A stretch of 64,000 bases of DNA from Pseudomonas cannabina (GCF_900100365.1 NZ_FNKU01000001.1:5025501-5089500), one strand, 5' to 3'. Counted from the first letter of the stretch, positions 1 to 11,523 are shown. A program made the numbers and translations. Notes: a model not told the origin generated them from the letters alone.

Positions 1-75
1 TAATGTTTTATATGGCCCGCAGACATGAGGGTTTTGGCAGGACGAAGACAAGCCCATGAAGCGCTTGTGGCCCCA

Positions 76-162
76 GTGGGAGTGAGCTTGCTCACGAAGA
101 GGTCAGTACAGCCAATGAAGATTCGCTGATCAATTACTCCGCCTTCGCGAGCAAGACTTGCG
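76..162. repeat. REP-like palindromes downstream of glgP
   Basis: Two imperfect copies of a Pseudomonas REP-like palindrome are seen. One lies at 76-99 (GTGGGAGTGAGCTTGCTCAC core) and the other, in opposite orientation, at 141-162 (CCTTCGCGAGCAAG core). They lie 3' of the minus-strand glgP gene, the usual place for REPs. They may act in transcript-end processing; that role is inferred. Confidence 0.55.
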
Positions 163-181
163 TATAACGCTCAGCGCTGGG

Positions 182-2632
182 TCAGTCCAGCGCCTTCCAG
201 ATATCCCCCGCGTATTCACGAATGGTTCGGTCCGAGGAGAACCAGCCCATGCGTGCGGTGTTGAGGACCGCCGAGCGCCACCATTCCTTGGAATCGTGCC
301 AGCGTTCTTCGACCTTGGCCTGGGCGGCCCAGTACGAATCGAAGTCAGCGCAGACTAGGAAGCGGTCGTACGCCAGCAACTGATCGACCAGCCCGACATA
401 ACGGTTCGGATCATCCGGCGAGAACACCCCGCCACGAATCGCCTGCAATACGTCGTTCAGGCGTCCCGATGCGGCCACGTCGGCATAGGCGCTGAAGTCG
501 CCGGCCTGCTTGCGGGCTTCGACCTGTTGCGAGGTCATGCCGAAGATGAACATGTGCTCCAGCCCGACCTGCTCGCTCATTTCCACGTTGGCACCGTCCA
601 GCGTACCGATGGTCAGCGCGCCATTGAGGCCGAACTTCATGTTGCTGGTGCCCGACGCTTCCAGGCCCGCCGTGGAAATCTGCTCGGAAAGGTCGGCGGC
701 CGGGATGATGCTCTCCGCCAGGCTGACGTTGTAGTTGGGCATGAACACCACTTTCAGCAAGCCACGCACCGTCGGATCGCTGTTCACGGTCCGCGCGATG
801 TCGTTGGTCAGCTTGATGATCAGCTTGGCCGAGTGATAACTGGCTGCCGCCTTGCCCGCGAAGATCTTCACGCGCGGTACCCAGTCGGTACCAGGCTCGG
901 CACGAATGGCCTGATACAGCGCCACGGTGTGAAACAGGTTCAGCAACTGGCGTTTGTATTCGTGGATACGTTTGACCTGAACGTCGAACATCGCTGCCGG
1001 ATTGACTGCAATCCCCAGACGTTCATGAATGATCGCGGCCAGTGCGCGTTTGCTGTGCAAGCGCTGATCAGCCATCTGCTTGCGGAACGAAGACTGTTCG
1101 GCAAACGGTTCAAGCTCTTTGAGACGGGTCTCGGCGTTGTCCAGCACGTCTTCACCCAGCGCCTCGACAAGCATTTCAGTGAGCTTCGGGTTGGCCTGGA
1201 ACAACCAGCGGCGGAAGGTAATGCCGTTGGTCTTGTTGTTGATCCGGTCCGGGTAGATCTTGTGCAGCTCGGCGAACACGGTCTTGCGCATCAGTTGCGT
1301 GTGCAACGCCGAAACGCCGTTGACACTGTGCGAACCGAGAAACGCAAGGTTGCCCATGCGCACGCGACGACCGTTGTCTTCTTCGATCAGCGACACCGCA
1401 CGCAGCACGTTGACGTCGTCGACACCTTTGGCGCGCAACGTATCGATATGTTGCGCGTTGATCAGGTAGATGATCTGCATGTGGCGCGGCAGCATGCGCT
1501 CCATCAGGCCGACCGACCAGGTTTCCAGCGCTTCCGGCAGCAGCGTGTGGTTGGTGTAACCGAGGGTGCCAACGGTGATTTTCCAGGCGGTGTCCCATGG
1601 AATATTGTGGTTGTCGATCAACTGACGCATCAGCTCGGCCACTGCAATCGACGGGTGCGTGTCGTTCATCTGGATCGCCGCGTGCTCGGCCAGATCGGTC
1701 AGCGTCGCGTGCTGGTTCAGGTGGCGACGCAGCAAATCCTGCAGCGATGCCGAAACGAAGAAGTACTCCTGACGCAGGCGCAGCTCTTGTCCGGCCTCGG
1801 TCGCGTCGTTCGGGTAAAGCACACGGGAAATACTTTCTGCACGAACCACTTCGGCAACGGCGCCAAAGTGGTCGCCCGCGTTGAAGCGTTCCAGGTGCAG
1901 GTCTTCTACCGCGCGGGCACGCCAAAGACGCAAGGTGTTGACGCTCTTGCCGCGCCAGCCCACCACGGGGGTGTCGTAAGCAATGGCTCGCACCGTTTCG
2001 CCCGGACGCCAGACCTGACGCGATTCACCGGTTTCGGTCGGAACGGTATCGACGCTGCCGCCGAAGCCGATGGAGTACACCACTTCCGGACGCTCGAATT
2101 CCCACGGGTTGCCGAAGTCCAGCCAGTTTTCGGTCTGCTCCTGCTGCCAGCCATCGACGATGCCCTGACGAAACAGGCCGTGCTCGTAACGAATCCCGTA
2201 GCCGTGACCGGCAATGCCGAGGGTCGACATGCTTTCCATGAAGCACGCTGCCAGGCGACCCAGGCCGCCGTTGCCCAGAGCCGCGTCGGGCTCGAGCAGG
2301 CGAATGCGCTCGATGTCCACGCCCAGTTCGGTCAAGGCTTCGCGGGCGATCTCCAGTAGACCGAGGTTGCTCAGGCTGTCATACAGCAGCCTGCCGATCA
2401 GGAATTCCAGCGAGAGGTAGTAAACCCGCTTCTGGACCTTGCGATAGATATGGCGCGTGTGATCCATCCAGTGCTCGACCATGTGGTCGCGGGCAGCAAG
2501 GGCGGTCGCTTCAAACCAGTCATGCTCAAACGCATGGTCGGGGTCCTTGCCCACCGAATAGGTGAGTTTGGCGAGCACAGCGGCGCGGAAAGCAGCCACA
2601 TCAGCGTCACGAACAAGTGGTTCCTGAGACAT
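182..2632 (-). CDS. glgP: glycogen phosphorylase
   Basis: Glycogen/alpha-glucan phosphorylase, 816 aa, which releases glucose 1-phosphate from alpha-1,4-glucan chains in the cytoplasm. The length is normal for the family. The pyridoxal-phosphate site is visible near the C-terminus (EASGTSNMKF, Lys666), followed by the conserved NGALTIGTLDGANVE block. The N-terminal half has the family motifs LEFLIGR and LGNGGLGRLAACFM. An AGG-rich ribosome site lies about 9 bases before the ATG. The gene stands alone, divergent from pip across a 279-bp gap. No other glycogen gene is in the window, so co-regulation cannot be judged. The family assignment is secure. Confidence 0.96.
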   Translation of the reverse strand: MSQEPLVRDADVAAFRAAVLAKLTYSVGKDPDHAFEHDWFEATALAARDHMVEHWMDHTRHIYRKVQKRVYYLSLEFLIGRLLYDSLSNLGLLEIAREALTELGVDIERIRLLEPDAALGNGGLGRLAACFMESMSTLGIAGHGYGIRYEHGLFRQGIVDGWQQEQTENWLDFGNPWEFERPEVVYSIGFGGSVDTVPTETGESRQVWRPGETVRAIAYDTPVVGWRGKSVNTLRLWRARAVEDLHLERFNAGDHFGAVAEVVRAESISRVLYPNDATEAGQELRLRQEYFFVSASLQDLLRRHLNQHATLTDLAEHAAIQMNDTHPSIAVAELMRQLIDNHNIPWDTAWKITVGTLGYTNHTLLPEALETWSVGLMERMLPRHMQIIYLINAQHIDTLRAKGVDDVNVLRAVSLIEEDNGRRVRMGNLAFLGSHSVNGVSALHTQLMRKTVFAELHKIYPDRINNKTNGITFRRWLFQANPKLTEMLVEALGEDVLDNAETRLKELEPFAEQSSFRKQMADQRLHSKRALAAIIHERLGIAVNPAAMFDVQVKRIHEYKRQLLNLFHTVALYQAIRAEPGTDWVPRVKIFAGKAAASYHSAKLIIKLTNDIARTVNSDPTVRGLLKVVFMPNYNVSLAESIIPAADLSEQISTAGLEASGTSNMKFGLNGALTIGTLDGANVEMSEQVGLEHMFIFGMTSQQVEARKQAGDFSAYADVAASGRLNDVLQAIRGGVFSPDDPNRYVGLVDQLLAYDRFLVCADFDSYWAAQAKVEERWHDSKEWWRSAVLNTARMGWFSSDRTIREYAGDIWKALD

Positions 2633-2911
2633 CGATACAACCTCAAGTAGTCTGACGAATGGGGGATGGGACTCTTAGACTGTAGGCGTGTCGTCAGTTA
2701 TTTCCTGTAAATAAAGAAATAATTCGGTTTACGACTCACGCTTCGACCCAGCCTGACTGTTCTGGTTCGCTATTCGGGCAAATTGGCAAAACGCTTGCAT
2801 TGATTGTTCCATGTTAATCAATGACGTGCAGCATGCTGATTCTTCGTTTCGGGTTTATGATGCCCGACGGCAGGACATCAGAAGCCTCTTGACTGGACTT
2901 ATGGAGCACTT

Positions 2912-3883
2912 ATGCAGACTTTGTACCCGCAGATCAAACCCTACGCCCGGCACGATCTGGCCGTGGAACAACCGCATGTGCTTTACGTCGACGAAAGCGG
3001 CTCGCCTGAAGGTTTGCCGGTGGTGTTTATCCACGGCGGTCCGGGTTCCGGGTGCGATGCGCACAGCCGCTGCTATTTCGATCCGAATCTATACCGCATC
3101 GTCACGTTCGACCAGCGCGGTTGCGGCCGCTCGACGCCGCACGCCAGCCTGGAAAACAACACCACCTGGAAACTGGTCGAAGACCTCGAAGTGATTCGCG
3201 AGCACCTGGGCATTGAAAAATGGGTGCTGTTCGGCGGTTCGTGGGGCTCGACCCTGGCGCTGGCTTACGCTCAGACTCATCCGGATCGCGTGCATGCCAT
3301 GATTCTGCGTGGCGTGTTTCTCGCCCGTCAGCAGGAAATCGACTGGTTCTATCAAGCCGGTGCCAGCCGCCTGTTTCCGGATTACTGGCAGGATTACGTC
3401 GCGCCGATCCCGGCCGATGAGCGCCACGATATTTTGTCCGCCTTCCACAAGCGCCTCACCGGCCCGGACCAGATCGCCCAGATGCATGCCGCCAAGGCCT
3501 GGTCGACCTGGGAAGGCCGTTGCGCAACCTTGCGCCCCAACCCGCAGGTGGTCGACCGCTTCACCGATCCGCACCGGGCGCTGTCCATCGCGCGCATCGA
3601 ATGCCATTACTTCATGAACAAAGCGTTTCTGGAAGAAAATCAGCTGATTCGCGACATGCCGAAAATCGCCCATCTGCCGGCGATCATCGTCCACGGTCGC
3701 TACGACGTTATCTGCCCGCTGGATAACGCCTGGGAGCTGCACCAGAACTGGCCCGGCAGTGAATTGCAGGTGATTCGCGAGGCGGGGCACTCGGCCTCCG
3801 AGCCGGGTATCGCCGACGCGCTGGTGCGTGCCGCAGCGCAGGTGGCTCAGAATCTTCTTGATTTGCCACCCGAAGAAGCCTGA
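2912..3883 (+). CDS. pip: proline iminopeptidase
   Basis: Alpha/beta-hydrolase of the S33 prolyl aminopeptidase family, 323 aa, releasing N-terminal proline from peptides. Visible features are the oxyanion HGGPGSG motif, the nucleophile elbow GGSWGS (Ser110), and the other triad members Asp265 (GRYDVICP) and His293 (EAGHSA). The start is the ATG five bases after GGAG. There is no signal peptide, so it is predicted cytoplasmic. dtd follows 42 bp downstream on the same strand, so the two are probably co-transcribed. Confidence 0.95.
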   Translation: MQTLYPQIKPYARHDLAVEQPHVLYVDESGSPEGLPVVFIHGGPGSGCDAHSRCYFDPNLYRIVTFDQRGCGRSTPHASLENNTTWKLVEDLEVIREHLGIEKWVLFGGSWGSTLALAYAQTHPDRVHAMILRGVFLARQQEIDWFYQAGASRLFPDYWQDYVAPIPADERHDILSAFHKRLTGPDQIAQMHAAKAWSTWEGRCATLRPNPQVVDRFTDPHRALSIARIECHYFMNKAFLEENQLIRDMPKIAHLPAIIVHGRYDVICPLDNAWELHQNWPGSELQVIREAGHSASEPGIADALVRAAAQVAQNLLDLPPEEA

Positions 3884-3925
3884 TCGCTTTACAGGTTTGT
3901 TTGTTTACCAAGTCTGGAAGTGTTT

Positions 3926-4363
3926 ATGAAAGGTTTGTTGCAGCGCGTGCGCAGTGCGCGCGTCGAGGTCGGTACAGAGGTGGTTGGCGCTATCGATCAG
4001 GGCGTTCTGGTATTGGTGGGCATCGAGCCTCAAGACACCCGGGCCAGTGCCGATAAGTTGCTGCACAAGCTGCTCAATTATCGGGTGTTCAGCGATGCCG
4101 ACGGCAAGATGAACCTGTCGTTACGTGACGTGAACGGCGGATTGCTGCTGGTTTCGCAGTTCACGCTGGCTGCAGACACCAAAAGCGGGTTGCGCGCAGG
4201 GTTCTCGAAAGCCGCTGCTCCGGCGCTGGGTGCTGAGCTGTTCGATTATTTATTGAGTCACGCCAGAATCGCGCATCCGGTCGTGGCGGCGGGCCAGTTT
4301 GGTGCGGATATGCAGGTGCACCTGATAAATGATGGCCCTGTGACATTTCTGTTTGAGACATAA
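3926..4363 (+). CDS. dtd: D-aminoacyl-tRNA deacylase
   Basis: Dtd, 145 aa, hydrolyses D-aminoacyl-tRNAs (for example D-Tyr-tRNA) and so recycles mischarged tRNA. The start MKGLLQRV and the two active-site motifs SQFTLAADT and NDGPVTF are diagnostic of the family. I place the start at the ATG at 3926, preceded by GGAAG; a GTG two codons earlier is in frame but would add only Val-Phe. The gene follows pip closely, the arrangement I recall from other pseudomonads. Confidence 0.94.
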   Translation: MKGLLQRVRSARVEVGTEVVGAIDQGVLVLVGIEPQDTRASADKLLHKLLNYRVFSDADGKMNLSLRDVNGGLLLVSQFTLAADTKSGLRAGFSKAAAPALGAELFDYLLSHARIAHPVVAAGQFGADMQVHLINDGPVTFLFET

Positions 4364-4627
4364 GCTACGATTTCATCGTTACACCCGGCGAATTCAACGT
4401 TCGTTCAGGAAATAAATACTTTGTCATACCTGATGCGTTGTAACGCGAGCTACTGGATAATCGCGCGCTACGGGGATCGGCACTGGTTGGTCCATTTGGT
4501 ATGACAAAAGCGGTTCTGACGCCGGTTGGGGAATCATTAAGCCCATTTGGAGTCGGAACAATGCTCGCCAACCCGGCATTGATAGCTGGCCGTTGGTTTT
4601 TTCATCTGTTTTCGGCGAGGGTTGCTC

Positions 4628-6565
4628 GTGATTGTTAGTCCCTGTGATGCTCCAAAGACACCCGTCAAGCGGTTGCGCAGTGCGCTTCTGGCAAGCTCTG
4701 CCCTTGTCTGCCTGTTCAGTGCAGGCCAGCTCTGGGCGTTCAATCTTGATGATGTAACGGCGAAGGCCAAAGAAATGGCCGGGCAGAAGTTCGAGGCTCC
4801 GAGGAGCAATCTCCCGAACGAACTGCGCGAAATGAAATTCGCTGACTATCAGAAGATCCGCTTCCGTGACGACAAGGCCGAGTGGGCGGGCGAAAAGACG
4901 CCGTTCAAAGTGTCTTTCTACCACCAGGGCATGCACTTCGACACGCCGGTCAAAATCAACGAAGTGACCGCGACCAGCGTCGACGAAATCAAATACGACG
5001 CGAACCGGTTCGATTTCGGCGATCTGAAGATCGATCCGAAATCCACCGAGAAACTGGGTTATGCCGGTTTCCGTGTCCTGTATCCGATCAACAAGGATGA
5101 CAAGCAGGACGAAGTCATGACCATGCTGGGCGCGAGCTACTTCCGCGTGATCGGCAAGGGTCAGGTCTATGGTCTGTCCGCGCGCGGTCTGGCAATCGAC
5201 ACTGCACTGCCGTCCGGCGAAGAATTTCCGCGCTTCAAGGAGTTCTGGATCGAGAAGCCGGGCCCGGATGACAACCATCTGGTGATCTTTGCGCTGCTCG
5301 ACTCGCCGCGTGCCACCGGTGCGTACCAGTTGACCCTGCGTCCCGGCACCAACACCCTGGTTGACGTCAAATCGCGCATGTTCCTGCGTGACAAGGTCAC
5401 CAAACTGGGTGTGGCGCCACTGACCAGCATGTTCCTGTTCGGTGCCAACCAGCCTTCGCGCGTGCCTAACTTCCGCCGCGAACTGCACGACTCCAGCGGT
5501 CTGTCGATTCAGGCAGCCAATGGCCAATGGCTGTGGCGTCCGCTGAACAACCCTAAACATTTGTCCGTCAGCAGCTTCTCGGTCGAGAACCCGCGTGGTT
5601 TCGGTCTGCTGCAACGCGGCCGCGACTTCAGCCAGTACGAAGACCTCGATGACCGTTACGACAAGCGCCCAAGTGCCTGGATCGAGCCAAAAGGCGACTG
5701 GGGCAAAGGGACTGTCGATCTGGTCGAGATTCCGACTGCCGACGAAACCAACGACAACATCGTTGCGTTCTGGAAGCCTGACACTCTGCCTGCTCCGGGC
5801 GAGCAGATGAACTTCGATTACCGTCTGCACTGGACCATGCAGGAAAACTCGATCCACTCGCCGGATCTGGGCTGGGTCAAGCAGACTCAACGCTCCATCG
5901 GTGATGTGCGTCAGTCCAACCTGGTGCGTCAGCCGGACGGCAGCCTCGCGTTCCTCGTCGACTTCGTCGGCCCGGTATTGGCTGCCTTGCCGGAAGACAA
6001 GACCATTCGTAGCCAAGTGACCACCGACGACAACGTCGAGCTGGTCGAAAACAACCTGCGTTACAACCCGGTCACCAAAGGCTATCGCTTGACCCTGCGG
6101 GTCAAGGTCAAGGACGCTGGCAGGCCGACCGAGATGAGCGCTTACCTGCTGCGCGAAATCCCTGCCGAACCGGGCAAGGAACCTGCACTGCTGGTGGCTG
6201 ATAAAGCTGACGACAAGAAAGCCGCTTCCAAGGAAGCCGCCAAGCCGACTGCGGTCAAGGAAGCTGCTACCAAGGAGACTGCCAGCAAGGAGTCCGCTAA
6301 CGACCAGGTAGAAATTGCCAAGGCCGATGCGCCGAAGTCTGAAGCCGCCAAGTCCGAGACCGCCAAAGCCGAAGCGAGCAAGGCTGATGCAGCCAAAGCC
6401 GACGCAGCCAAGGGTGATGTTGCCAAGGCTGATGTGGCCAAGGACAAGGACGGTGAAGAGATCCAGCAGCCTGAAACCGAGGCCGCGCCCACCCATCCAG
6501 AACCGGCCAAGACGTTGCAAGTCATGACCGAGACCTGGAGTTATCAGTTGCCGAGCGATGAGTAA
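4628..6565 (+). CDS. opgG: periplasmic glucan biosynthesis protein G
   Basis: OpgG (MdoG), about 645 aa, a periplasmic protein needed to make or branch osmoregulated periplasmic glucans. A Sec signal peptide is visible (basic KTPVKRLRS, then the hydrophobic [19 protein letters not shown]). I choose the GTG at 4628, seven bases after GCGAGGG; a TTG two codons earlier is possible. Residues of about 522-622 form a Lys/Ala/Glu-rich low-complexity stretch of KADAAK-type repeats that interrupts the domain before its usual end ([11 protein letters not shown]). The stop overlaps the opgH start by 8 bp. The opgGH locus is the P. syringae hrpM region, known for pleiotropic virulence effects. Confidence 0.95.
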   Translation: MIVSPCDAPKTPVKRLRSALLASSALVCLFSAGQLWAFNLDDVTAKAKEMAGQKFEAPRSNLPNELREMKFADYQKIRFRDDKAEWAGEKTPFKVSFYHQGMHFDTPVKINEVTATSVDEIKYDANRFDFGDLKIDPKSTEKLGYAGFRVLYPINKDDKQDEVMTMLGASYFRVIGKGQVYGLSARGLAIDTALPSGEEFPRFKEFWIEKPGPDDNHLVIFALLDSPRATGAYQLTLRPGTNTLVDVKSRMFLRDKVTKLGVAPLTSMFLFGANQPSRVPNFRRELHDSSGLSIQAANGQWLWRPLNNPKHLSVSSFSVENPRGFGLLQRGRDFSQYEDLDDRYDKRPSAWIEPKGDWGKGTVDLVEIPTADETNDNIVAFWKPDTLPAPGEQMNFDYRLHWTMQENSIHSPDLGWVKQTQRSIGDVRQSNLVRQPDGSLAFLVDFVGPVLAALPEDKTIRSQVTTDDNVELVENNLRYNPVTKGYRLTLRVKVKDAGRPTEMSAYLLREIPAEPGKEPALLVADKADDKKAASKEAAKPTAVKEAATKETASKESANDQVEIAKADAPKSEAAKSETAKAEASKADAAKADAAKGDVAKADVAKDKDGEEIQQPETEAAPTHPEPAKTLQVMTETWSYQLPSDE

Positions 6566-9140
6566 TTCTCTACCGGTGCCAGTGTCTCTGAACGAGTACC
6601 TGGCGCATTTACCGATGAGCGACGAGCAGCGGGCAGAACTTGCCGGCTGCAAGACCTTCGCCGAGTTGCATGAACGCCTGTCGGCACAGCCGCTGAACGA
6701 CCCGGCCGAGGCCGCTCAGGCTTCGGTGGGCCGTCGCCTGCTGTTGTCCACAGCGGACGAGTTGCAGGACGCCGAGATGCTCGACGTCGATGCGAGCGGG
6801 CGTTTGCGCCTCAAGGCGACGCCGCCGATCAACCGGACCAAGGTTGTGCCAGAGCCATGGCGCACCAACATTCTGGTGCGCGGCTGGCGTCGCCTGACCG
6901 GCAAGAAAAACCCGCCCAAGCCGGATCACAGCGATCTGCCTCGGGATTTGCCGAAGGCTCGCTGGCGTACCGTCGGTTCGATCCGCCGCTATATTCTGCT
7001 GATCCTCATGCTGGGTCAGACGATTGTGGCTGGCTCGTACATGAAAGGCATTCTGCCGTATCAGGGCTGGTCGCTGGTTTCGCTGGACGAAATCACTCGT
7101 CAGACCTTCGTGCAGACCGCTTTGCAGGTTCTGCCTTATGCCTTGCAGACCAGCATCCTGTTGCTGTTCGGGATTCTCTTCTGCTGGGTATCGGCCGGTT
7201 TCTGGACCGCGCTGATGGGCTTTCTGGAGCTGCTCACCGGGCGCGACAAATATCGCATCTCCGGTGCCAGCGCCGGCAACGAGCCGATCGAAAAGGGCGC
7301 ACGTACCGCGCTGGTCATGCCGATCTGCAACGAAGACGTACCCCGGGTTTTCGCCGGTTTGCGCGCCACGTTCGAATCGGTAGCGGCCACGGGTGACCTG
7401 GACCGTTTCGATTTCTTCGTGCTCAGCGACACCAACGAAACCGACATCGCCGTTGCCGAGCAACAGGCCTGGCTGGACGTGTGCCGCGAGACCAAGGGCT
7501 TCGGCAAGATCTTCTATCGCCGCCGTCGCCGTCGCGTCAAACGTAAAAGCGGCAACCTCGACGACTTCTGCCGTCGCTGGGGCAGCGAATACCGCTACAT
7601 GGTCGTGCTGGATGCCGACAGCGTCATGAGCGGTGAATGCCTGACCAGTCTGGTTCGTCTGATGGAAGCCACGCCAGACGCCGGTATCATCCAGACTGCG
7701 CCGCGCGCATCGGGCATGGACACGTTGTATGCCCGCATGCAGCAGTTCGCGACCCGCGTCTACGGTCCGCTGTTCACCGCCGGTCTGCACTTCTGGCAGC
7801 TGGGTGAATCCCACTACTGGGGTCACAACGCGATCATCCGTATGAAGCCGTTCATCGAGCACTGCGCCCTGGCGCCGCTGCCCGGTAAAGGTGCATTCGC
7901 CGGTGCGATCCTGTCTCACGACTTCGTCGAAGCTGCGCTGATGCGCCGTGCGGGCTGGGGCGTGTGGATTGCCTACGATCTGCCGGGCAGTTACGAAGAG
8001 CTGCCGCCGAACCTGCTGGACGAACTCAAGCGCGACCGTCGCTGGTGCCACGGTAACCTGATGAACTTCCGCCTGTTCCTGGTCAAAGGCATGCACCCGG
8101 TTCACCGTGCGGTGTTCCTGACTGGCGTGATGTCGTACCTGTCGGCGCCGTTGTGGTTCTTCTTCCTCGTGTTGTCCACAGCCCTGCTGGCGGTGAACAC
8201 CCTGATGGAACCGACCTACTTTCTTGAGCCGCGTCAGTTGTATCCGCTGTGGCCCCAATGGCACCCGGAACGCGCCGTTGCATTGTTTTCGACCACCATC
8301 GTTCTGCTGTTCCTGCCTAAACTGCTCAGCGTCATTCTGATCTGGGCGAAGGGCGCGAAAGGCTTCGGTGGCAAGTTCAAGGTCACTGTTTCGATGCTGC
8401 TGGAAATGCTCTTCTCGGTGCTGCTGGCCCCGGTGCGCATGCTGTTCCACACCCGTTTCGTACTGGCTGCCTTCCTGGGCTGGGCTGCGACCTGGAATTC
8501 GCCGCAACGCGACGATGACTCCACGCCGTGGATCGAAGCGGTCAAGCGTCATGGTCCGCAAACATTGCTGGGCGCGTGCTGGGCACTGCTGGTGTTCTGG
8601 CTGAACCCGAGCTTCCTGTGGTGGCTGGCGCCAATCGTGGTGTCGCTGATGCTGTCGATTCCGGTGTCGGTGATTTCCAGCCGTACCGGTTTGGGCCTCA
8701 AGGCGCGTGACGAGAAATTCTTCCTGATTCCTGAAGAGTTCGAGCCACCGCAAGAGCTGATCTCCACCGATCAGTACACCCACGAGAACCGTTGGCACGC
8801 GCTGAAACACGGTTTCATTCGGGCGGTGGTCGATCCTCGTCAGAATGCGCTGGCGTGCGCTCTGGCAACCTCGCGTCACCGTCAGGCTCAGCCGATTGAA
8901 GTGGTGCGCATGGAACGCGTCGATCATGCGCTCAAGGTCGGTCCGGAAAAACTCGATAATCAGGAACGCCTGATGCTGTTGAGCGACCCGGTTGCCCTTG
9001 GCCGCCTGCACGAGCGCGTCTGGAGCGAAGGTCACGAAGAGTGGCTGGCCGCGTGGAGAGCTTCCATCGAAGCTGATCCACATGCGCCGTTGCTGCCTTT
9101 GCAACCTGCTGTAAAAGCACCGGAGCCGGTCCTGGTCTAA
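6558..9140 (+). CDS. opgH: glucan glucosyltransferase H
   Basis: OpgH (MdoH/HrpM), 860 aa, an inner-membrane family-2 glycosyltransferase that polymerises the beta-1,2-glucan backbone from UDP-glucose. Two transmembrane segments precede the catalytic domain ([18 protein letters not shown] and [20 protein letters not shown]). The catalytic part shows VLDADS, the [16 protein letters not shown] motif and the acceptor-site [10 protein letters not shown] cluster of hydrophobic segments follows. The ATG lies inside the end of opgG, indicating translational coupling. A strong terminator follows at 9157-9190. Confidence 0.96.
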   Translation: MSNSLPVPVSLNEYLAHLPMSDEQRAELAGCKTFAELHERLSAQPLNDPAEAAQASVGRRLLLSTADELQDAEMLDVDASGRLRLKATPPINRTKVVPEPWRTNILVRGWRRLTGKKNPPKPDHSDLPRDLPKARWRTVGSIRRYILLILMLGQTIVAGSYMKGILPYQGWSLVSLDEITRQTFVQTALQVLPYALQTSILLLFGILFCWVSAGFWTALMGFLELLTGRDKYRISGASAGNEPIEKGARTALVMPICNEDVPRVFAGLRATFESVAATGDLDRFDFFVLSDTNETDIAVAEQQAWLDVCRETKGFGKIFYRRRRRRVKRKSGNLDDFCRRWGSEYRYMVVLDADSVMSGECLTSLVRLMEATPDAGIIQTAPRASGMDTLYARMQQFATRVYGPLFTAGLHFWQLGESHYWGHNAIIRMKPFIEHCALAPLPGKGAFAGAILSHDFVEAALMRRAGWGVWIAYDLPGSYEELPPNLLDELKRDRRWCHGNLMNFRLFLVKGMHPVHRAVFLTGVMSYLSAPLWFFFLVLSTALLAVNTLMEPTYFLEPRQLYPLWPQWHPERAVALFSTTIVLLFLPKLLSVILIWAKGAKGFGGKFKVTVSMLLEMLFSVLLAPVRMLFHTRFVLAAFLGWAATWNSPQRDDDSTPWIEAVKRHGPQTLLGACWALLVFWLNPSFLWWLAPIVVSLMLSIPVSVISSRTGLGLKARDEKFFLIPEEFEPPQELISTDQYTHENRWHALKHGFIRAVVDPRQNALACALATSRHRQAQPIEVVRMERVDHALKVGPEKLDNQERLMLLSDPVALGRLHERVWSEGHEEWLAAWRASIEADPHAPLLPLQPAVKAPEPVLV

Positions 9141-9156
9141 AACCACCCGGCAGCGC

Positions 9157-9190
9157 AAAAGCCCCTGAAGCATTGCTTCAGGGGCTTTTT
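9157..9190 (+). terminator. rho-independent terminator after opgH
   Basis: An inverted repeat AAAAGCCCCTGAAG / CTTCAGGGGCTTTT with a short loop, ending in a T run, begins 16 bp after the opgH stop. It has a classic intrinsic terminator shape and may also work from the opposite strand. Confidence 0.9.
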
Positions 9191-9218
9191 ATTGGGTGTG
9201 TGCCGAGAAAAGGTTTTT

Positions 9219-9506
9219 TGTGGGAGCGGACCGGGCAACGCTCCCACAGTTACGTTACCGGCCCCTTCGCGGACAAGTCCGCTCCCACGCCCTTCGGACA
9301 GAAGCCGGCAGTTGATGCGGCCCCAAAACTGCATCGGCAGGCTGAACGCAACCCCTTGTGGGAGCGAACTTGTTCGCGAAGGCTTCATTCCTGACGATAC
9401 ATTTTTAGCGGATGTACCGGCCCCTTCGCGGACAAGTCCGCTCCCACTTGGGCAGAATCAAAAGCAGACTTCTTTCCGAGGGGTAGGAGCGAACTTGTCT
9501 ACGCCC
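9219..9506. repeat. cluster of five REP palindromes
   Basis: The 441-bp gap between opgH and the chemoreceptor gene holds, apart from the terminator, at least five REP copies. They lie near 9219-9248, 9261-9290, 9357-9382, 9420-9447 and 9484-9506, in alternating orientation. The core is GGGAGCGGACTTGTCCGCG or its complement; two copies carry the GAACTTGTTCGCG variant. I see no gene here. Both flanking genes end in this gap, as is typical for REPs. Confidence 0.8.
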
Positions 9507-9581
9507 GTTAAGCAGAATCAAAAGCGGGCGGGTGTATAACGCCAAGCGCTCCAGCTTGGGAATCCTTGCATCGCAGATCCA

Positions 9582-11523
9582 TCAACTCACCTTGAATTTC
9601 CCCACCAGCCCCTGTAAATGTGAGCCCAGTCGGGCCAGTTCGACGCTGGATGCTGCGGTTTGTTCGCTGGCGGCGGCGGTCTGATCGGAGATGTCGCGTA
9701 CGCTGATGACGTTGCGGTTGATCTGCTCGGCGACCACGCTTTGTTCTTCGCTGGCGGTGGCGATCTGTTCGTTCATGTGCTGAATAGTCGCCACCGTGCG
9801 GGTAATGTCCTCCAGTGCACTGCCCGCGCGACGGCTCAGTTCGACCGTGCTGTCGGTCAGGCTACGGCTGCTGTCCAGGGTGCTGGCGACCTGCTGGGTG
9901 CCGGTTTGTAGCGCGGCGATCAGATCCTCGATTTCCTCTGTGGATTTCTGGGTTCGCTGTGCCAGCCCGCGCACCTCATCGGCCACCACCGCAAACCCGC
10001 GCCCGGCTTCACCCGCTCGGGCTGCCTCAATGGCCGCATTCAGCGCCAACAGGTTGGTTTGCTGTGAAACCGACTTGATCACGTCAAGAACGCCGACGAT
10101 CTTGCCGCTTTCCTGCTTGAGCTGATTCATGGATTGGGTGGAGTTAGCCATTTCACGCGCCAACTGCTCGATCTGCGTAATTGCGCGTCCGACCACTTCA
10201 TCGCCGCTGCGCGCCTGTTGGTCTGCCTGAACAGCCGCCTGGGATGCCTCCTGTGCACTGCGCGCCACCTCTTGCACGGTTGCGGCCATTTCATTCATGG
10301 CGGTTGCCACCAGATCCGTCTCGTCCTTCTGGCTATTGACCCCTGAACAGGTTTGTTCAGTGACGGCCGAAAGCTGCTCGGCTGCACTGGCAATCTGCGT
10401 GACGCCATCACTGATGCCACCTATCAACTCGCGCAGGCTGACGGTCATGGTCTGCATACTGCGCTGCAACTGACCCATCTCGTCACGACGCTCTACCGAC
10501 ATATCGCGGCTCAGGTCGCCCTGAGCAATACGTGCTGCGGCAATCAGGGTTTGTTGCAGCGGGACAGTGATTTGTCGGGTCATGACCCAGGCCGCCAGCA
10601 ATCCGATCAGCAATGCCAGGCCGGCCACACTGGTCAGCATCGTTCTGGAGTTTGCCGCTTCGCTGTCACGTTGCGCGGTTTGCAGCAGGGTCAGCGCGGC
10701 CACAGATTCCAGCAGCTTTTCACCAAGGCTTTCCATGGACTCCTGATCCGCCTCGGCCTTGGTCTGTATCTGTTTGAACTCGCTCAGGCTGTCCCGATAA
10801 CCTTTAAGCGCCTCGGTAGCGGGTATCAGCCCTTGAAGCGGATCGTTACCCTGGTTTTGAGCGATCTGCTCGACCTCCTTGAGCGCTTCGTCGATGGCGG
10901 TAATGGCGGCGGTTTCATCTGCATCTTTGGTGGTAAAGGTGTAAGCCTGTACCTGATAACGCGCGACCTGAATCTGCTGCCTCAGTTGCGAAATATTGGT
11001 GAATTCTTCCATGCGCTCGCTGCTGTCCTGCTCCTGGCTCACGCTCTTGAGCACTTCGGTTTCGACCTGCGCGACCGCCTGCAAGGCTTGCTCTGAATTT
11101 TGATCCAGGCGCTGACGTATCTTGTCGCGGGTTTGCCGATTGCTGCGAACGTCGGCGAAGGATTTCTCCAGTTCGCTCACCGCCTGAAGCTGCCCATTAA
11201 GCAGGGTGATGGTTGCCTGCTCCGTGCTCAGCCGGTGCAGCGATGTCAGGTGGGTTTTCATTTCGTTGAATTTTTATCACCTGCGCTGTCGTCTCCGGGG
11301 TTTTTTGCACCCGATCAGTGATCCTGTCGGCGCGTAGGTCTTTGGTAAGGCTGGTGAGCTGAGCGACGTCCGAAAGCGACTCGGAGCGGTCAATCATGGT
11401 GTACAGGCCATGCCAGCCGGTGAGTGTGATGATCAGCGTCAGTAACAGCACCAGGCCAAAACCCAGGGACAGTTTGAATCTGACGTTCATGTTGCCGAGC
11501 GCGTGATTGATCAGTCGGAACAT
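9582..11523 (-). pseudogene. HBM-type methyl-accepting chemotaxis protein, frameshifted
   Basis: Chemoreceptor of the TM-HBM-TM-HAMP-signalling type, a paralogue of the next gene. The N-terminal piece starts at 11523 (MFRLINHALG, preceded by GGAG) and contains TM1. It leaves frame in the helical sensor domain. The rest, from about 11261 down, is in another frame and has TM2, HAMP and the intact signalling tip ([20 protein letters not shown]). The break maps to the A5 run (T5 at 11271-11275 on the plus strand). Losing one A or gaining two restores one frame of about 647 aa; gaining two keeps register with the paralogue. It may be decay or a homopolymer error. Confidence 0.8.

Noticed and set aside
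527..2359. 610-codon open frame opposite glgP
   Set aside because: Antisense shadow of a high-GC gene; rich in His/Gln/Arg with no domain, and glgP accounts fully for the region.
4424..9173. Very long minus-strand open frames opposite opgG and opgH
   Set aside because: Shadows of the wobble-GC pattern of opgGH; composition is not protein-like.
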